Counted from the first letter of the stretch, positions 12,861-21,985 are shown. The stretch: DNA of 45,800 nucleotides from a candidate division Zixibacteria bacterium RBG_16_53_22 (GCA_001775395.1 MEWP01000016.1:1-45800); one strand, 5' to 3'. Translations and numbers: made by a program. The notes: a model not told the origin generated them from the sequence alone.

Positions 12861-15136
12861 TGTGGAAGCTGTTTGCCAAGAAGGTAGAGCCGGTCGTTCC
12901 GAAGCAGGCGGAGGTCGCATGGTCAGAGTCGTCGCTGTACACCGGAGCGGACTTCCCCAAGTACAATCCAGACTCGCTGATCGGGCGCAAGGGCTACGGC
13001 ATCTACCAGAAGATGATGACTGACGAGCAGGTCAAGGCGGTGGTGCGCTTCCGCCGCGACGCGATCACATCCAGGCAGTTCATGTTCGATTGCATACACG
13101 AAGAACTGGGTGACGAGGAAAAAGAGTTCCGCATCGCGCTGTGCGAGCACATCATGAAGCAGATACAAGGCTCCACGTCCGACGCCCTCAACGGCATCTT
13201 GTCGGCCATGTACAACGGCTTCAGCATGACCGAGAAGATTCATGCGCCGATAGGTTATCAGGGCAAGGCATGGATCGGCATCCAGCGTCTGGAGGTTAAG
13301 CCGTGCGATACGTTCTTCTTCCATGTCAACGAGTATGGCCAGATAGAGAAGGTCGCGCAGAAGCTGAACATGCGGGAACAGGACGTCGACCCGAAGAAGT
13401 TCGTTCACTTTGTGCAGAACCCCGACGTAGATAAGCACTACGGGCGCTCCGAGCTGCGCGAGTGCTACCGCGCGTGGTTCTCCAAGGATATGGCAATCAA
13501 GTTTCAGAACATCCATCTGGAGCGGTTCGCTGCGGGCTTTGTCTGGGCGCAACCCAAGGAAGGGAAGACGCTGGTCGCGGGGTCGCAGGAGCTGACTACC
13601 TTGCAAGCTGTAATGACCAACCTGCAAGCGACTTCCGCTATTATACTGCCCGCGAATGTAGACCTGCACATCGAGCACCCCGCGACGACCGACATGTTCG
13701 AGCGCAAGATCGCGCAGGAGGACAAGAGTATTGCCAAGTCGCTGCTGGTGCCGAACCTGCTGGGCATCACCGAGCAGGGCAGCACCGGAGCCTACGCACA
13801 ATCGCAGACGCAGCTTGAGGCGTTCTTCTGGACGCTGGATGCCGACGTGCGCCGCCTTGAGGACGCGCTCAATGAGCAAGTGTTCCGCGAGCTGGGCGAC
13901 CTGAACTGGGGCGATGGCCTGTATCCGCAGTTCAAGTTCAAGCCGATCAGCGAGAAGCGCATGATGGAGATCATCAAGACCTGGACCTCATTGGTCACGG
14001 GCAAGGCGGTAGAGGCCACGGACACCGACGAGAAGCACCTGCGCGAACTGCTGGAGTTTCCGGAGAAGGGCGAACCGATCACCGAGCCAGTTATACAACC
14101 GATGCTCCCTGGTGCAGTTCCGAAGAAAGACGATGATGAAGACGAAGAGCTCTTACCGAATGGGGACAAAAAGCCGAAGGCGGGTACTGATGGTAAGCCG
14201 CTGCTTGAAGAAACTATCATTGGTAAGCTGGGCATCAGTATCAGTGCATTCTCCCGCGCCATGAAGCGAGTGGACTTCGCGGTCATCGCGAACAAGGCCG
14301 ACAACAGCGCGGAGGACGCGGCGTACGAGGTCGCGGCGATCAACAGCGCGGCGGTCGCGCGCCTCGTGGCGCTGGCGGAGGAGCTGAGGCTGGGCACCGC
14401 CGAGGGCAACCCGAACGACATCCAGAAGATACAGTACACCGCCAGTGAGATGTCGGCGCTCAAGGGCGCGGCGACCAAAGGGCTGAAGGAGGCGTGGGCA
14501 ATCGGCGAGTCGCACGCGCGGCGCGAGGTGCAGAAGGCAAAGGGTGCAGATTTCGCAGTCAACGACCTCGCGCTCCAGGACGTAGCCGCCGCGTATCTGA
14601 AGCAAAAGGGCTACTCGCTCGCGGGCGACATCAGCGCCGCCACGCAGAAGACCATCCGCAACATCCTGATGGAGGGCGTCAAGGTCAGCAAGACGCAGGC
14701 TGAGACCAAGCAGGCGATCTACAAGGCGCTGGAGGCCGACGGCATGTTGACCGAAGAGGCTGTGCAGGCTGCCCTCGGCACGACCACGGTGCGCAGCACG
14801 AAGGCGCGCATCGAAACTGCGATACGCACTACCAGCTTCGAGGCGATCAACGAAGCACGCTATCAATTCTTCACTGAGCCGGCACTACAGGGTTTCGTCG
14901 AGGCGCTTGAGTACAGCGCCATACTGGATGACCGCACCACTGAAATATGCTCACAGCTCGACAGCCAGACATTCGGCATAGATGATGAGGTGTGGTCTAC
15001 TTTTCGGCCGCCTAACCATTTCAACTGTCGCAGCATCCTGGTCCCGGTCACGGTTCAGGATACGTGGGAGCGGAGCGACGACCCGACCGTGCTGCCGCAA
15101 AAGGGGTTCGGATTCAGCAAGTGCTGTAACCACTAA
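12860..15136 (+). CDS. portal protein fused to a Mu F-like minor head protein
   Basis: The protein has 758 residues. The first about 450 read as a DUF935/Mu gp29-type portal (the ring through which DNA is packaged), with helical and wing segments and an acidic linker (DDDEDEELL). The C-terminal about 130 residues match the Mu F/SPP1 gp7 minor head domain: EAINEARYQFF, then YSAILDDRTTEICSQLDSQTF, FRPPNHFNCRSILVPV with conserved Cys and His residues. In Mu these are two genes; here no stop separates them. It couples to TerL by overlap. Confidence 0.9.
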   Translation: MWKLFAKKVEPVVPKQAEVAWSESSLYTGADFPKYNPDSLIGRKGYGIYQKMMTDEQVKAVVRFRRDAITSRQFMFDCIHEELGDEEKEFRIALCEHIMKQIQGSTSDALNGILSAMYNGFSMTEKIHAPIGYQGKAWIGIQRLEVKPCDTFFFHVNEYGQIEKVAQKLNMREQDVDPKKFVHFVQNPDVDKHYGRSELRECYRAWFSKDMAIKFQNIHLERFAAGFVWAQPKEGKTLVAGSQELTTLQAVMTNLQATSAIILPANVDLHIEHPATTDMFERKIAQEDKSIAKSLLVPNLLGITEQGSTGAYAQSQTQLEAFFWTLDADVRRLEDALNEQVFRELGDLNWGDGLYPQFKFKPISEKRMMEIIKTWTSLVTGKAVEATDTDEKHLRELLEFPEKGEPITEPVIQPMLPGAVPKKDDDEDEELLPNGDKKPKAGTDGKPLLEETIIGKLGISISAFSRAMKRVDFAVIANKADNSAEDAAYEVAAINSAAVARLVALAEELRLGTAEGNPNDIQKIQYTASEMSALKGAATKGLKEAWAIGESHARREVQKAKGADFAVNDLALQDVAAAYLKQKGYSLAGDISAATQKTIRNILMEGVKVSKTQAETKQAIYKALEADGMLTEEAVQAALGTTTVRSTKARIETAIRTTSFEAINEARYQFFTEPALQGFVEALEYSAILDDRTTEICSQLDSQTFGIDDEVWSTFRPPNHFNCRSILVPVTVQDTWERSDDPTVLPQKGFGFSKCCNH

Positions 15137-15146
15137 GGAGATGCTC

Positions 15147-15737
15147 ATGAACATTGACAAGATGATTTATCAAGTACGCAACTGGAGAGCGCATTGGAGA
15201 GCCTTCTACCTCGGTGCTTACGTCGCGATTGATGGTATCGTTGCGCGCCTGTTCGGCTATGACCGCGTGGTATTCGAGGGGCGCGTGGATGCAGTGATTC
15301 TGCGTGGAAACGGTAATCGCGTCGATCTAGGTTGCTTGGGACGGCGAGTGGTTACCACAGCCTTCGTCAATTACCTGCGCGATGACTTGGCAAATGCGGC
15401 AGGGGGCGCTGATGTATCTACGTTTAAGTACCACGAATGCGGCACGAATAGTACGGCGGAAGCGATTGGAGATACCGCACTGATAGCTCCCTGCACTACG
15501 GTACTAAATCCAGACAGCACGCGGGCGGTTGGTACACAGGTCAACTCGGTTGCCAAGACCTATTCATCTGTCGGCACCCTTACCTTTGACGGTAGTGCTG
15601 CTGTCGTCGAGCATGGGATATTCAATGCAGCTGCTACTGGTACCTTGCTAGATCGCACCGTGTTCGCAGCGATCAACGTGGCAAACGGCGACTCAATTCA
15701 GTTCACTTATACACTGACAATTTCTGACGGGGGATAG
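15147..15737 (+). CDS. conserved virion structural protein
   Basis: The protein has 196 residues, with AAGGAG at 15135-15140 ahead of ATG 15147. The N-terminal 45 residues are amphipathic and aromatic. The remainder is Thr/Ser/Ala/Gly-rich beta structure (for example DRTVFAAINVANGD), as in phage head or adsorption-apparatus proteins. It lies between the portal and three beta-rich proteins, so it is likely part of the virion surface or neck. The exact role is not recognisable. Confidence 0.65.
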   Translation: MNIDKMIYQVRNWRAHWRAFYLGAYVAIDGIVARLFGYDRVVFEGRVDAVILRGNGNRVDLGCLGRRVVTTAFVNYLRDDLANAAGGADVSTFKYHECGTNSTAEAIGDTALIAPCTTVLNPDSTRAVGTQVNSVAKTYSSVGTLTFDGSAAVVEHGIFNAAATGTLLDRTVFAAINVANGDSIQFTYTLTISDGG

Positions 15738-15739
15738 TC

Positions 15740-17239
15740 ATGACTTACGGCTCAGTTACCCTAAATCCTGGTACCGGTGGAGAGGGGGTTGCTACCGATG
15801 AATTCGGTGGTAAGGCATATCAACTTGTCAAGATGCAGCATGGCGCAGAAGGCGTAGCTAATGAGGCCACCGCAGCTACTCCACTTCCAGTAGCCTTCCT
15901 GCGAGATGCTGCAACGCATGTCATTACCACAGCTACGCCACTTGCTGCGGGTGCTACCTACACCTCAGCCTCACACGATAGTTTGATGACTGGTGCATTC
16001 GTCACCCACTATATAATCGCTGACGTTGATGGCACGCACTATTATGAAGAGTCAATCGACAATACCAACTGGGATGTGCTGGACGCTGATACAGTTTTCG
16101 GTGGAACTCCGTTCGAAGAAGCACATCTGGTACAAGCTCGGTATCATCGCACTCGCTATGTGAATGGTGGGACTATCCAGACTGTCTTCCGGCATCAGAT
16201 GATTAGCCGTGTGGTAGGTGCGCCTCATACTATTGGTATCTCCTCAAACGATAACATTATCGCTGGTGATAAGACTCATAATGCTAACGCACCATCAGCA
16301 GATGCTCTTGAATCTCTCGGTCATGTAGCCAAGGCAGCCGCTCCTACTTACAGCGAAGGTGCTGCGGTAATGGCTCGGGTTACGCTTAGTGGTGATCAAG
16401 CAGTTACGCTGGATGGAGAGGCTGTAGTCCTTGGCGCAGGCTCTGCAAACATCGGAGATGTAGATATTCTCAGCATTGCGGCAGGTGATAATAATATCGG
16501 TAACGTAGATATTGTGTCCCTTCCCTCGCTTGTAGCTGGTAGTGCCAACATAGGTGACGTGGACGTATTGACTGTCCCTGCACCATTGTCTACTACTGGT
16601 GGTGGCACGGAAGCAACCGCTCTGCGAGTGACTATTGCCAGTGATTCGACGGGCGTGCTTTCGATAGACGACAACGGCTCTTCTATCACAGTTGATGGAA
16701 CATTCTGGCAAGCGACACAACCTGTCAGCAATGCAGGAACTTTCGCCACACAATCAGCCTCTACTGGTAATGTGGCGCATGATGCTGCTGACTCTGGTAA
16801 TCCGATGAAAGTAGGTGGCATTGCTCGCACTGCCAACCCAACAGTAGTAGCAGCCCTTGACCGCGTGGATGCGTTCTATGACACAGAAGGCAGGCAGATT
16901 ACTCAGCCTTTCGCCCCAAGAGCCTTGACTGTTCACAATACCATCACACTAACAACTACCAGTGAGACCACGCTGATAGCAGCCGCAGCGTCGATCTTCC
17001 ATGACGTGCTTGGTATCTTCATTGCAAATTCTTCTGCGACAGCCGTTACCGTTACTATCAAGGACGCTACAGCGGGCACGACACGGGCAGTCATCTACGC
17101 ACCAGCAGGACAGAATGCCGGCTTCATGCTGCCAATACCGATGACTGCTTCCGCAGCTAACGCTAACTGGACAGCCACACTCTCTGCCGGCGTGTCCTCA
17201 GTCTATGTAACCGCTATTGCAGTCAAGAAGACAGGCTAA
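15740..17239 (+). CDS. repetitive beta-rich virion protein (head fibre or surface protein)
   Basis: The 499-residue protein is rich in Thr, Ala, Gly, Val and Asp. The middle (about 232-278) carries three near-copies of a motif based on NIGDVDILS, and nearby are segments such as WQATQPVS and GNPMKVGGIART that recur in phage surface and fibre proteins. The C-terminal 120 residues form an alternating hydrophobic beta domain. It sits 2 nt downstream of the preceding structural gene. Head-fibre or decoration function is inferred from position and composition. Confidence 0.6.
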   Translation: MTYGSVTLNPGTGGEGVATDEFGGKAYQLVKMQHGAEGVANEATAATPLPVAFLRDAATHVITTATPLAAGATYTSASHDSLMTGAFVTHYIIADVDGTHYYEESIDNTNWDVLDADTVFGGTPFEEAHLVQARYHRTRYVNGGTIQTVFRHQMISRVVGAPHTIGISSNDNIIAGDKTHNANAPSADALESLGHVAKAAAPTYSEGAAVMARVTLSGDQAVTLDGEAVVLGAGSANIGDVDILSIAAGDNNIGNVDIVSLPSLVAGSANIGDVDVLTVPAPLSTTGGGTEATALRVTIASDSTGVLSIDDNGSSITVDGTFWQATQPVSNAGTFATQSASTGNVAHDAADSGNPMKVGGIARTANPTVVAALDRVDAFYDTEGRQITQPFAPRALTVHNTITLTTTSETTLIAAAASIFHDVLGIFIANSSATAVTVTIKDATAGTTRAVIYAPAGQNAGFMLPIPMTASAANANWTATLSAGVSSVYVTAIAVKKTG

Positions 17240-17241
17240 TC

Positions 17242-18447
17242 ATGGCTGATGTAAGCATAGACTCAGCAGTAGGAAATAGCCCTTATGTCTCGCTGGTCTT
17301 TGTCAGCCCGACTGTTGGCTATTGCTTCTATTCTGATTCTGACGGCTTATTCAAATATAGCAAGACTTCGGATAGTGGACAGAGTTGGGGAGCTGGAGTA
17401 ACTATTTCCACCACAGGAGCTATTCTCGCGTATGGCATTTGGTTTGACAAGTGGACTCCCGGAGATAGTGGAACACTGATTCATACTTGCTATTTTGGCT
17501 CAACAACAGATGATCTATTCTGGAGAACACTTGATACCAGCGGGGATGGATTAGGTACAGAGCGTGTTGTCTTTGCCGGAGCAACGTTTACTGCCGCTAG
17601 TGGTGCCAATCCATTCTGTTCCGTCACCAAGACCCGCTCAGGCTACATCTACGTTGCCTACGATGGTGATGCCGGAGTTGAGAAAGGACTATTCCGCTCG
17701 ACAGACTCAGGTACAAGCTGGAGTGCAAATCTCTCTACGACCTTCATCGAAGCTACGCTGGATAAGTGCAAACTCTATCCCGCTTCCAACACCGGAGACA
17801 ACAACGACTGTTGGGCTATTTATGAGGACGTAAGTGCATCTGCCCTGACGTTGAAGATGTGGGATAGCAGCGCAGGTTCGGCAACTGAGTCGGCCACTAT
17901 TCAAGCCTTCACTTCGAACACAACGCTTCCCACTGGTTACTACGGATGGGATGCATCTGTCAGACAAAGTGATGGGCACTTAATACTGGCAAGTGTATCA
18001 GCAAGAGATACAGTCACATCAGACCATCAAGTCTATGACATCAACGGAACTGGTTCAATCACCGGCCTGACAGCAATTACCACAGATATAGATGACCACT
18101 ACTTCCCATCTGTCTATATTGACCAGCTTACCAATGACATCTACGTAGCCTACAATGGCAAGCGTGATGGCAGTGAAGTGATGGATACGACCACCAAGGT
18201 TTATTACACCAAGTCCACGGATGATGGAGCAAGTTGGTCAGCTGGAGATACAGCGTATATGGAAGGTGCGGCTGGCGTAGTATTGCAAACCTTCTGCCCG
18301 AAGATGGGAGATAGATTCTATGTCGGCTGGAGAGTAGGAGCCACACTTCTGGGCAACTATGTAAACAGCGTAGACACCTCTGGTGGTGGTGGGCCTCCTC
18401 CATCCTCTACTTACACAGACACTTTACCTTTTCTAGGAGCAGGCTAA
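17242..18447 (+). CDS. Asp-box beta-propeller virion protein (sialidase/BNR-like repeats)
   Basis: The protein has 401 residues. Three Asp-box motifs S-x-D-x-G-x-x-W are visible: SDSGQSW (about 43), STDSGTSW (about 153) and STDDGASW (about 324). They are separated by strand-rich segments, as in six-bladed propellers of sialidases and BNR-repeat lectins. The end is Gly/Pro/Ser-rich, then a short hydrophobic tail. Located among structural genes, it is probably displayed on the virion and binds or trims host glycans. A catalytic Arg triad cannot be confirmed by eye. Confidence 0.65.
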   Translation: MADVSIDSAVGNSPYVSLVFVSPTVGYCFYSDSDGLFKYSKTSDSGQSWGAGVTISTTGAILAYGIWFDKWTPGDSGTLIHTCYFGSTTDDLFWRTLDTSGDGLGTERVVFAGATFTAASGANPFCSVTKTRSGYIYVAYDGDAGVEKGLFRSTDSGTSWSANLSTTFIEATLDKCKLYPASNTGDNNDCWAIYEDVSASALTLKMWDSSAGSATESATIQAFTSNTTLPTGYYGWDASVRQSDGHLILASVSARDTVTSDHQVYDINGTGSITGLTAITTDIDDHYFPSVYIDQLTNDIYVAYNGKRDGSEVMDTTTKVYYTKSTDDGASWSAGDTAYMEGAAGVVLQTFCPKMGDRFYVGWRVGATLLGNYVNSVDTSGGGGPPPSSTYTDTLPFLGAG

Positions 18448-18448
18448 T

Positions 18449-18721
18449 ATGGCAACCGTCACCATAATACTCATAACAGAGTCAGACATTCACCTGCATC
18501 TGGAATGCAACTTCGTCAACACTTCTCCGGCTATTACATGGAGCGAGACAATAACTATAAACCGCACTCGGCTGGATGGTATGACACAGGCACAGATCAG
18601 GGATGAGGTATTCTTTCCCTTGTGTCAGAAACTCATTACAGAGCGCGTAGGACTGCGCAGGGCACAGCTTGCTGCGAACTCTATTATCAACGTGGCGCAG
18701 ACTGTTCCTGATACTAACTAG
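18449..18721 (+). CDS. small hypothetical structural-module protein
   Basis: The protein has 90 residues. It starts with a hydrophobic beta segment and has a helical C-terminal half (a QAQIRDEVFF helix, then an Arg/Ala-rich helix). It follows the propeller gene by one base. No family is recognised; position suggests a virion component or chaperone for the propeller protein. Confidence 0.6.
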   Translation: MATVTIILITESDIHLHLECNFVNTSPAITWSETITINRTRLDGMTQAQIRDEVFFPLCQKLITERVGLRRAQLAANSIINVAQTVPDTN

Positions 18722-18727
18722 GGATAG

Positions 18728-19306
18728 ATGATGCTACTTTTATTCCAACTAAACCTTACAGCAGGGGGAACGCTTAATTACAAAAGCGTGGCTGGTGATC
18801 TGACCTTCGCTGGAGCATACACGCGTAGCGTTGGTAAACTTTCTGCGGGGACACTGACCTTTTCTGGGGGGGTTTCGCTACTGGCATCTAAGCTTCTTAC
18901 TGGGGCGCTGTCCTTTGTCGGAGGACTAGATGCTATCCGACTCTTCACAAAGGCGGTAGCTGGGGCACTCAGCTTCACCGGCAGTGCTGTTAAGTTAGCA
19001 GGCAAGGCTGCGACAGGATCTCTGAGCTTTGCCTCTGGTTACATTGGAGTTGGGATTAGCAAGGGCATTGCTGGCGTGCTGACATTCGGTGGCATACTGC
19101 CGAAGCGAGTTTCAAAGCAGATAGCTGGTGTGTTGACATTCATCGGTGCGTGGTTGGGGGGACTTATTGGCACCTCCGCAGTCAACCTACCGCCATCATC
19201 TAGGCGACATAGAGTTGCAGCTGAAGCGCGCCAGCAAAGCGCGGCGGCTGAGAATCGCTACATCCGCGTTAGCGCTGAAGACAGAAGGAGCACAGGAGAT
19301 GATTAA
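18728..19306 (+). CDS. repeat protein with about 22-residue AG-LTF-G units
   Basis: The 192-residue protein is built from seven or so copies of a unit resembling A-G-x-L-T/S-F-x-G followed by about 14 residues with a Lys near the end. The units are beta-solenoid-like and rich in Gly, Ala, Leu and Ser; the last 35 residues are Arg/Ala-rich and charged. Similar repeats occur in phage structural proteins of unknown role. The unit count is prone to change by recombination. ATG 18728 or 18731. Confidence 0.6.
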   Translation: MMLLLFQLNLTAGGTLNYKSVAGDLTFAGAYTRSVGKLSAGTLTFSGGVSLLASKLLTGALSFVGGLDAIRLFTKAVAGALSFTGSAVKLAGKAATGSLSFASGYIGVGISKGIAGVLTFGGILPKRVSKQIAGVLTFIGAWLGGLIGTSAVNLPPSSRRHRVAAEARQQSAAAENRYIRVSAEDRRSTGDD

Positions 19307-19556
19307 AGATCCATCAGCAGTCAAGGACTACGGCTTCGACTGGTCGCCATGGATGAGCAGTGGTGATACCATCTCCAGCTCGACGTTCTCGGCGGACACG
19401 CTGGCTGTCACCTCGTCGTCCATCTCGTCGCATACGACCATCTGTTTTATTGGCAGTGGCTCGGCGGGCGGTAACCACAAGGTGACGAACCGGATCGTTA
19501 CGGCACAGGGGCGTACGGATGAACGTAGCTTTGATATGAAGATTATCAATTTATAA
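19299..19556 (+). CDS. small conserved phage structural protein
   Basis: The protein has 85 residues, with ATG 19299 behind GAAGGAG at 19284-19290. The pattern DYGFDWSPWMSSGDTI followed by strand-rich sequence and TNRIVTAQGRTDERSFDMKI resembles a widely distributed family of small phage proteins with an immunoglobulin-like, strand-rich character found next to head or tail genes. The precise role is not established. It lies between the repeat protein and the protease. Confidence 0.65.
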   Translation: MIKDPSAVKDYGFDWSPWMSSGDTISSSTFSADTLAVTSSSISSHTTICFIGSGSAGGNHKVTNRIVTAQGRTDERSFDMKIINL

Positions 19557-19566
19557 GGAGGCAGTC

Positions 19567-20598
19567 ATGGAACTCGACGCAGAGATATTCGCAACAGGCA
19601 AGTGGAATGGCATGACATTCACCACCGACGACCTGAAACAGATCGCGGAGACCTTCACCGCGCTCGGCGACAAGATGCGCGTGGCGCTGAAGCTCGGACA
19701 TAACGACAAGCAAGCCATGACCGACGGACACCCCGCACTTGGTTGGGTAGACAAGGTGTGGGTCGTCGGCGAGAAGCTGATGGCACACTTCACCGACCTG
19801 CCGGACGTGGTTTACAAGGCGGTGCAGAAGAAGCTCTATAATAATGTCAGCGTTGAGATGGATGTTGACGTGAAACACATGGAAAAGAATTACCCCTATG
19901 TCCTTACAGGGGTAGCGCTACTGGGTGCTGACATACCTGCGGTCAACACTCTGAAAGACCTGACTCACTACATGAGCCGAGGCGCTGAGTTCAGCGTTGG
20001 TCGCCATGCAGTGTTCTCAGCAATCGCAGGGCAATCACAAGGAGGTAATACCATGGAACTGGAACAAGCGACCAAGAAAATCGCCGAGCTGACCACGACC
20101 GTCGCGACCTTCACCACCGACACTGCCCGACTGACTGCTGAGAATGCAGACCTGAAGGCAAAGGTGCTGAAGTTCGAGGCGGACGCATTAGCGAAGAAGG
20201 CAGCGGACGAGAAAGCGCGCATCACAACGAAGCGCGCAGAAGTCACGACCATCTTCGAAGACGGGGTCAAGTCCGGCGCGATCACGCCAGCACAGCGCAC
20301 GCAGTACACCAAGCTGCTGCGCATCGAGGATGACACTGCCCTGGATGCACTGGACATTGCCGACATCAAGGCACTGACCGCAGGCGGCAAGCAGTTCAGC
20401 CGTGAGCAGGGCAGGGAGAAGCAAGCCGATGATGGTAGTGATTTGCCGGTGGACGTTCAAGTGGTGAACGAAATCAATGCCATCCTGGCCAAGAAGGAAG
20501 CAGCAAACTTCGTGGCTGCGCAAGCATTGCTCTTCACCCGTAACCCGAAGCTGGCGCGCGAGTATGCCGACTTCAATGACGCGAAAGGAGGTGCGTAA
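19567..20598 (+). CDS. prohead protease with C-terminal scaffold (Mu gpI-like)
   Basis: The protein has 343 residues. The N-terminal half resembles Mu gpI-type capsid maturation proteases: KLGHNDKQ with a likely catalytic His near 45, then NNVSVEMDVDV with a Ser, and VLTGVALLGADIPAV. The C-terminal half from residue 163 is a long charged coiled coil (QATKKIAELTTTVATF onward) typical of scaffolding. An in-frame ATG at 20053 with its own ribosome site would give free scaffold. It precedes the decoration and capsid genes as in Mu. Confidence 0.85.
   Translation: MELDAEIFATGKWNGMTFTTDDLKQIAETFTALGDKMRVALKLGHNDKQAMTDGHPALGWVDKVWVVGEKLMAHFTDLPDVVYKAVQKKLYNNVSVEMDVDVKHMEKNYPYVLTGVALLGADIPAVNTLKDLTHYMSRGAEFSVGRHAVFSAIAGQSQGGNTMELEQATKKIAELTTTVATFTTDTARLTAENADLKAKVLKFEADALAKKAADEKARITTKRAEVTTIFEDGVKSGAITPAQRTQYTKLLRIEDDTALDALDIADIKALTAGGKQFSREQGREKQADDGSDLPVDVQVVNEINAILAKKEAANFVAAQALLFTRNPKLAREYADFNDAKGGA
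20053..20598 (+). CDS. nested in-frame capsid scaffolding protein
   Basis: Translation from ATG 20053, preceded by AAGGAGG at 20039-20045 with good spacing, yields 181 residues identical to the C-terminal half of the protease. It is a helical coiled coil ending at GGA. This is the same nested arrangement as Mu I/Z and lambda C/Nu3, in which scaffold is made in excess over protease and removed during maturation. The evidence is the strong internal ribosome site and the domain boundary. Confidence 0.75.
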   Translation: MELEQATKKIAELTTTVATFTTDTARLTAENADLKAKVLKFEADALAKKAADEKARITTKRAEVTTIFEDGVKSGAITPAQRTQYTKLLRIEDDTALDALDIADIKALTAGGKQFSREQGREKQADDGSDLPVDVQVVNEINAILAKKEAANFVAAQALLFTRNPKLAREYADFNDAKGGA

Positions 20599-20957
20599 TG
20601 AGCACTGAAAGCGAAAAAGGTACTATCAGCGTTGCCGCAGGTGCCGACCTGTCTGGTTGCCAGTACAAGGCGATCGAAGTGGCGGGTACGGTAGCTGCGG
20701 CGAATGCGCTGGCACTGGGCATCCTGCAAAACAAGCCGCAGATTGGCGAGGGCGCGAGCATCGCGTATGCGGGACACATGAAGGCTTACGTCGGCGGTGC
20801 CGTCACTGCGGGAGTGCGACTGAAGGTCACGACAAGTGGCTGGCTGGTAGTTGTTGCTTCGGGGGACGGCGCAGTCGGCAAGGCTATCAAAGCGGCAGGC
20901 AGTGGAGCGTTGTGCGAGATCGTCGCCAACTTCCCATCCGCCGCTACAACGTACTAA
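20598..20957 (+). CDS. capsid decoration protein (DUF2190-like)
   Basis: The protein has 119 residues, rich in Gly, Ala and Val with short strands (KAIEVAGTV, GILQNKP, GVRLKVTTSGWLVVV), typical of DUF2190 head decoration proteins that stabilise the expanded capsid. AAAGGAGG lies before ATG 20598, which overlaps the protease stop by one base. Its place between protease/scaffold and major capsid matches lambda D order. Confidence 0.75.
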   Translation: MSTESEKGTISVAAGADLSGCQYKAIEVAGTVAAANALALGILQNKPQIGEGASIAYAGHMKAYVGGAVTAGVRLKVTTSGWLVVVASGDGAVGKAIKAAGSGALCEIVANFPSAATTY

Positions 20958-20975
20958 GAAAGGAGGGCTCACATT

Positions 20976-21926
20976 ATGGGTTCTGCTATAGGCCGCGACT
21001 TACACATTGACGCAGTGCTTTCTCAGATGGCGATGGGTTATCGCCCCGAGGGATTCATTGCCGATATGATTTTCCCAACCGTATCGGTTCAGAAACAATC
21101 TGACCTGTACCTCGTCTTCGATCGCGGCGACCGCATGCGCGTTGAAGACACAACTCGCGCTCCGGGCACCCCTGCTCGCCGCGTGACCGAGGCTGTCGGC
21201 TCGGCGACCTACTTCGCACGCAACTATGCCCTCGCTGGGGCGGCTGTGCTGGAGGACAAGGTCAACGCCGATCCGATGCAGCTTGCCAATATCGTCAACG
21301 GCAAGGCTACGTTCCTCCTGGACAAGCTCATGCTCGACTGGGAATGGCGCGTGGCTCGCATGGTGACATCTGGCACCAACGTCGGCTCCAGTTCTGCTGT
21401 GGCCTCCGCGTGGAATGGCGCGGGTGTGCCGCTTAACAACATCAATACTGCCATCGACAACGTGCAGGGAGCCAACGGCGTGCGTCCAAACCGTATCGTC
21501 ATGGGCATCAACGCATGGAAGTCTTTCCGCCGTGACAGCACCGTGCGCAATTTGATTTTCGGCACGAACAATGGCGGCGGTTATCCAAATACCAAGCAGG
21601 CCGCATCGCTGTTTGATGTGGATGACATCCTGATCGGCGGAGCCTACCAGAACACCGGACAAGAAGGCGTTGCCGAGTCGTTGGCTTCCATCTGGAACGA
21701 TCAGGTGTTGGTGTACTACGCGCCCCCTGCTCCGACCATCGAGAAGCCGAGCTTTGGCTACAACTTCCGCTGGGCTGCTGCCGGTCTGCCTAACATGCAG
21801 GTCGAGCGGCATCCGTACGATTCCAAGATCAAGGCGGAATTGATCGAGGCGGGCTACTACCAGGACGAGAAGATCACGGGCGCAAGCTACGGCTTCCTGT
21901 TGAAGTCGGTGAACAGCTCAACGTAA
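20976..21926 (+). CDS. major capsid protein
   Basis: The 316-residue protein is expected to adopt the HK97 fold. The N-terminus YRPEGFIADMIFPTVSV and the following DRGDRMRVEDTTRAPGTPARRV are typical of siphophage and Mu-like capsid proteins. A long helix region (ANIVNGKATFLLDKLMLDWEWRVA) serves as the spine helix, and the C-terminal half is strand-rich. AAAGGAGGG at 20959-20967 is a strong ribosome site. A strong hairpin and a terminator follow the gene, as expected for a highly expressed capsid gene. Confidence 0.88.
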   Translation: MGSAIGRDLHIDAVLSQMAMGYRPEGFIADMIFPTVSVQKQSDLYLVFDRGDRMRVEDTTRAPGTPARRVTEAVGSATYFARNYALAGAAVLEDKVNADPMQLANIVNGKATFLLDKLMLDWEWRVARMVTSGTNVGSSSAVASAWNGAGVPLNNINTAIDNVQGANGVRPNRIVMGINAWKSFRRDSTVRNLIFGTNNGGGYPNTKQAASLFDVDDILIGGAYQNTGQEGVAESLASIWNDQVLVYYAPPAPTIEKPSFGYNFRWAAAGLPNMQVERHPYDSKIKAELIEAGYYQDEKITGASYGFLLKSVNSST

Positions 21927-21946
21927 GTTTCCTGCCACCGCAGGGC

Positions 21947-21979
21947 GGCGCATCCTCTTCGTGCTCCCGAGGATGCGCC
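21947..21979 (+). terminator. 11-bp hairpin after the capsid gene
   Basis: GGCGCATCCTC (21947-21957) and GAGGATGCGCC (21969-21979) form a perfect stem with an 11-nt loop. There is no U-run, so it may protect the capsid mRNA 3' end or act together with the terminator just downstream. Confidence 0.65.
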
Positions 21980-21985
21980 ATTTCA

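Noticed and set aside
12923-13879. Long minus-strand open frame of 318 codons
   Set aside because: It is the shadow of the portal gene; high GC makes the antisense frame open by chance.
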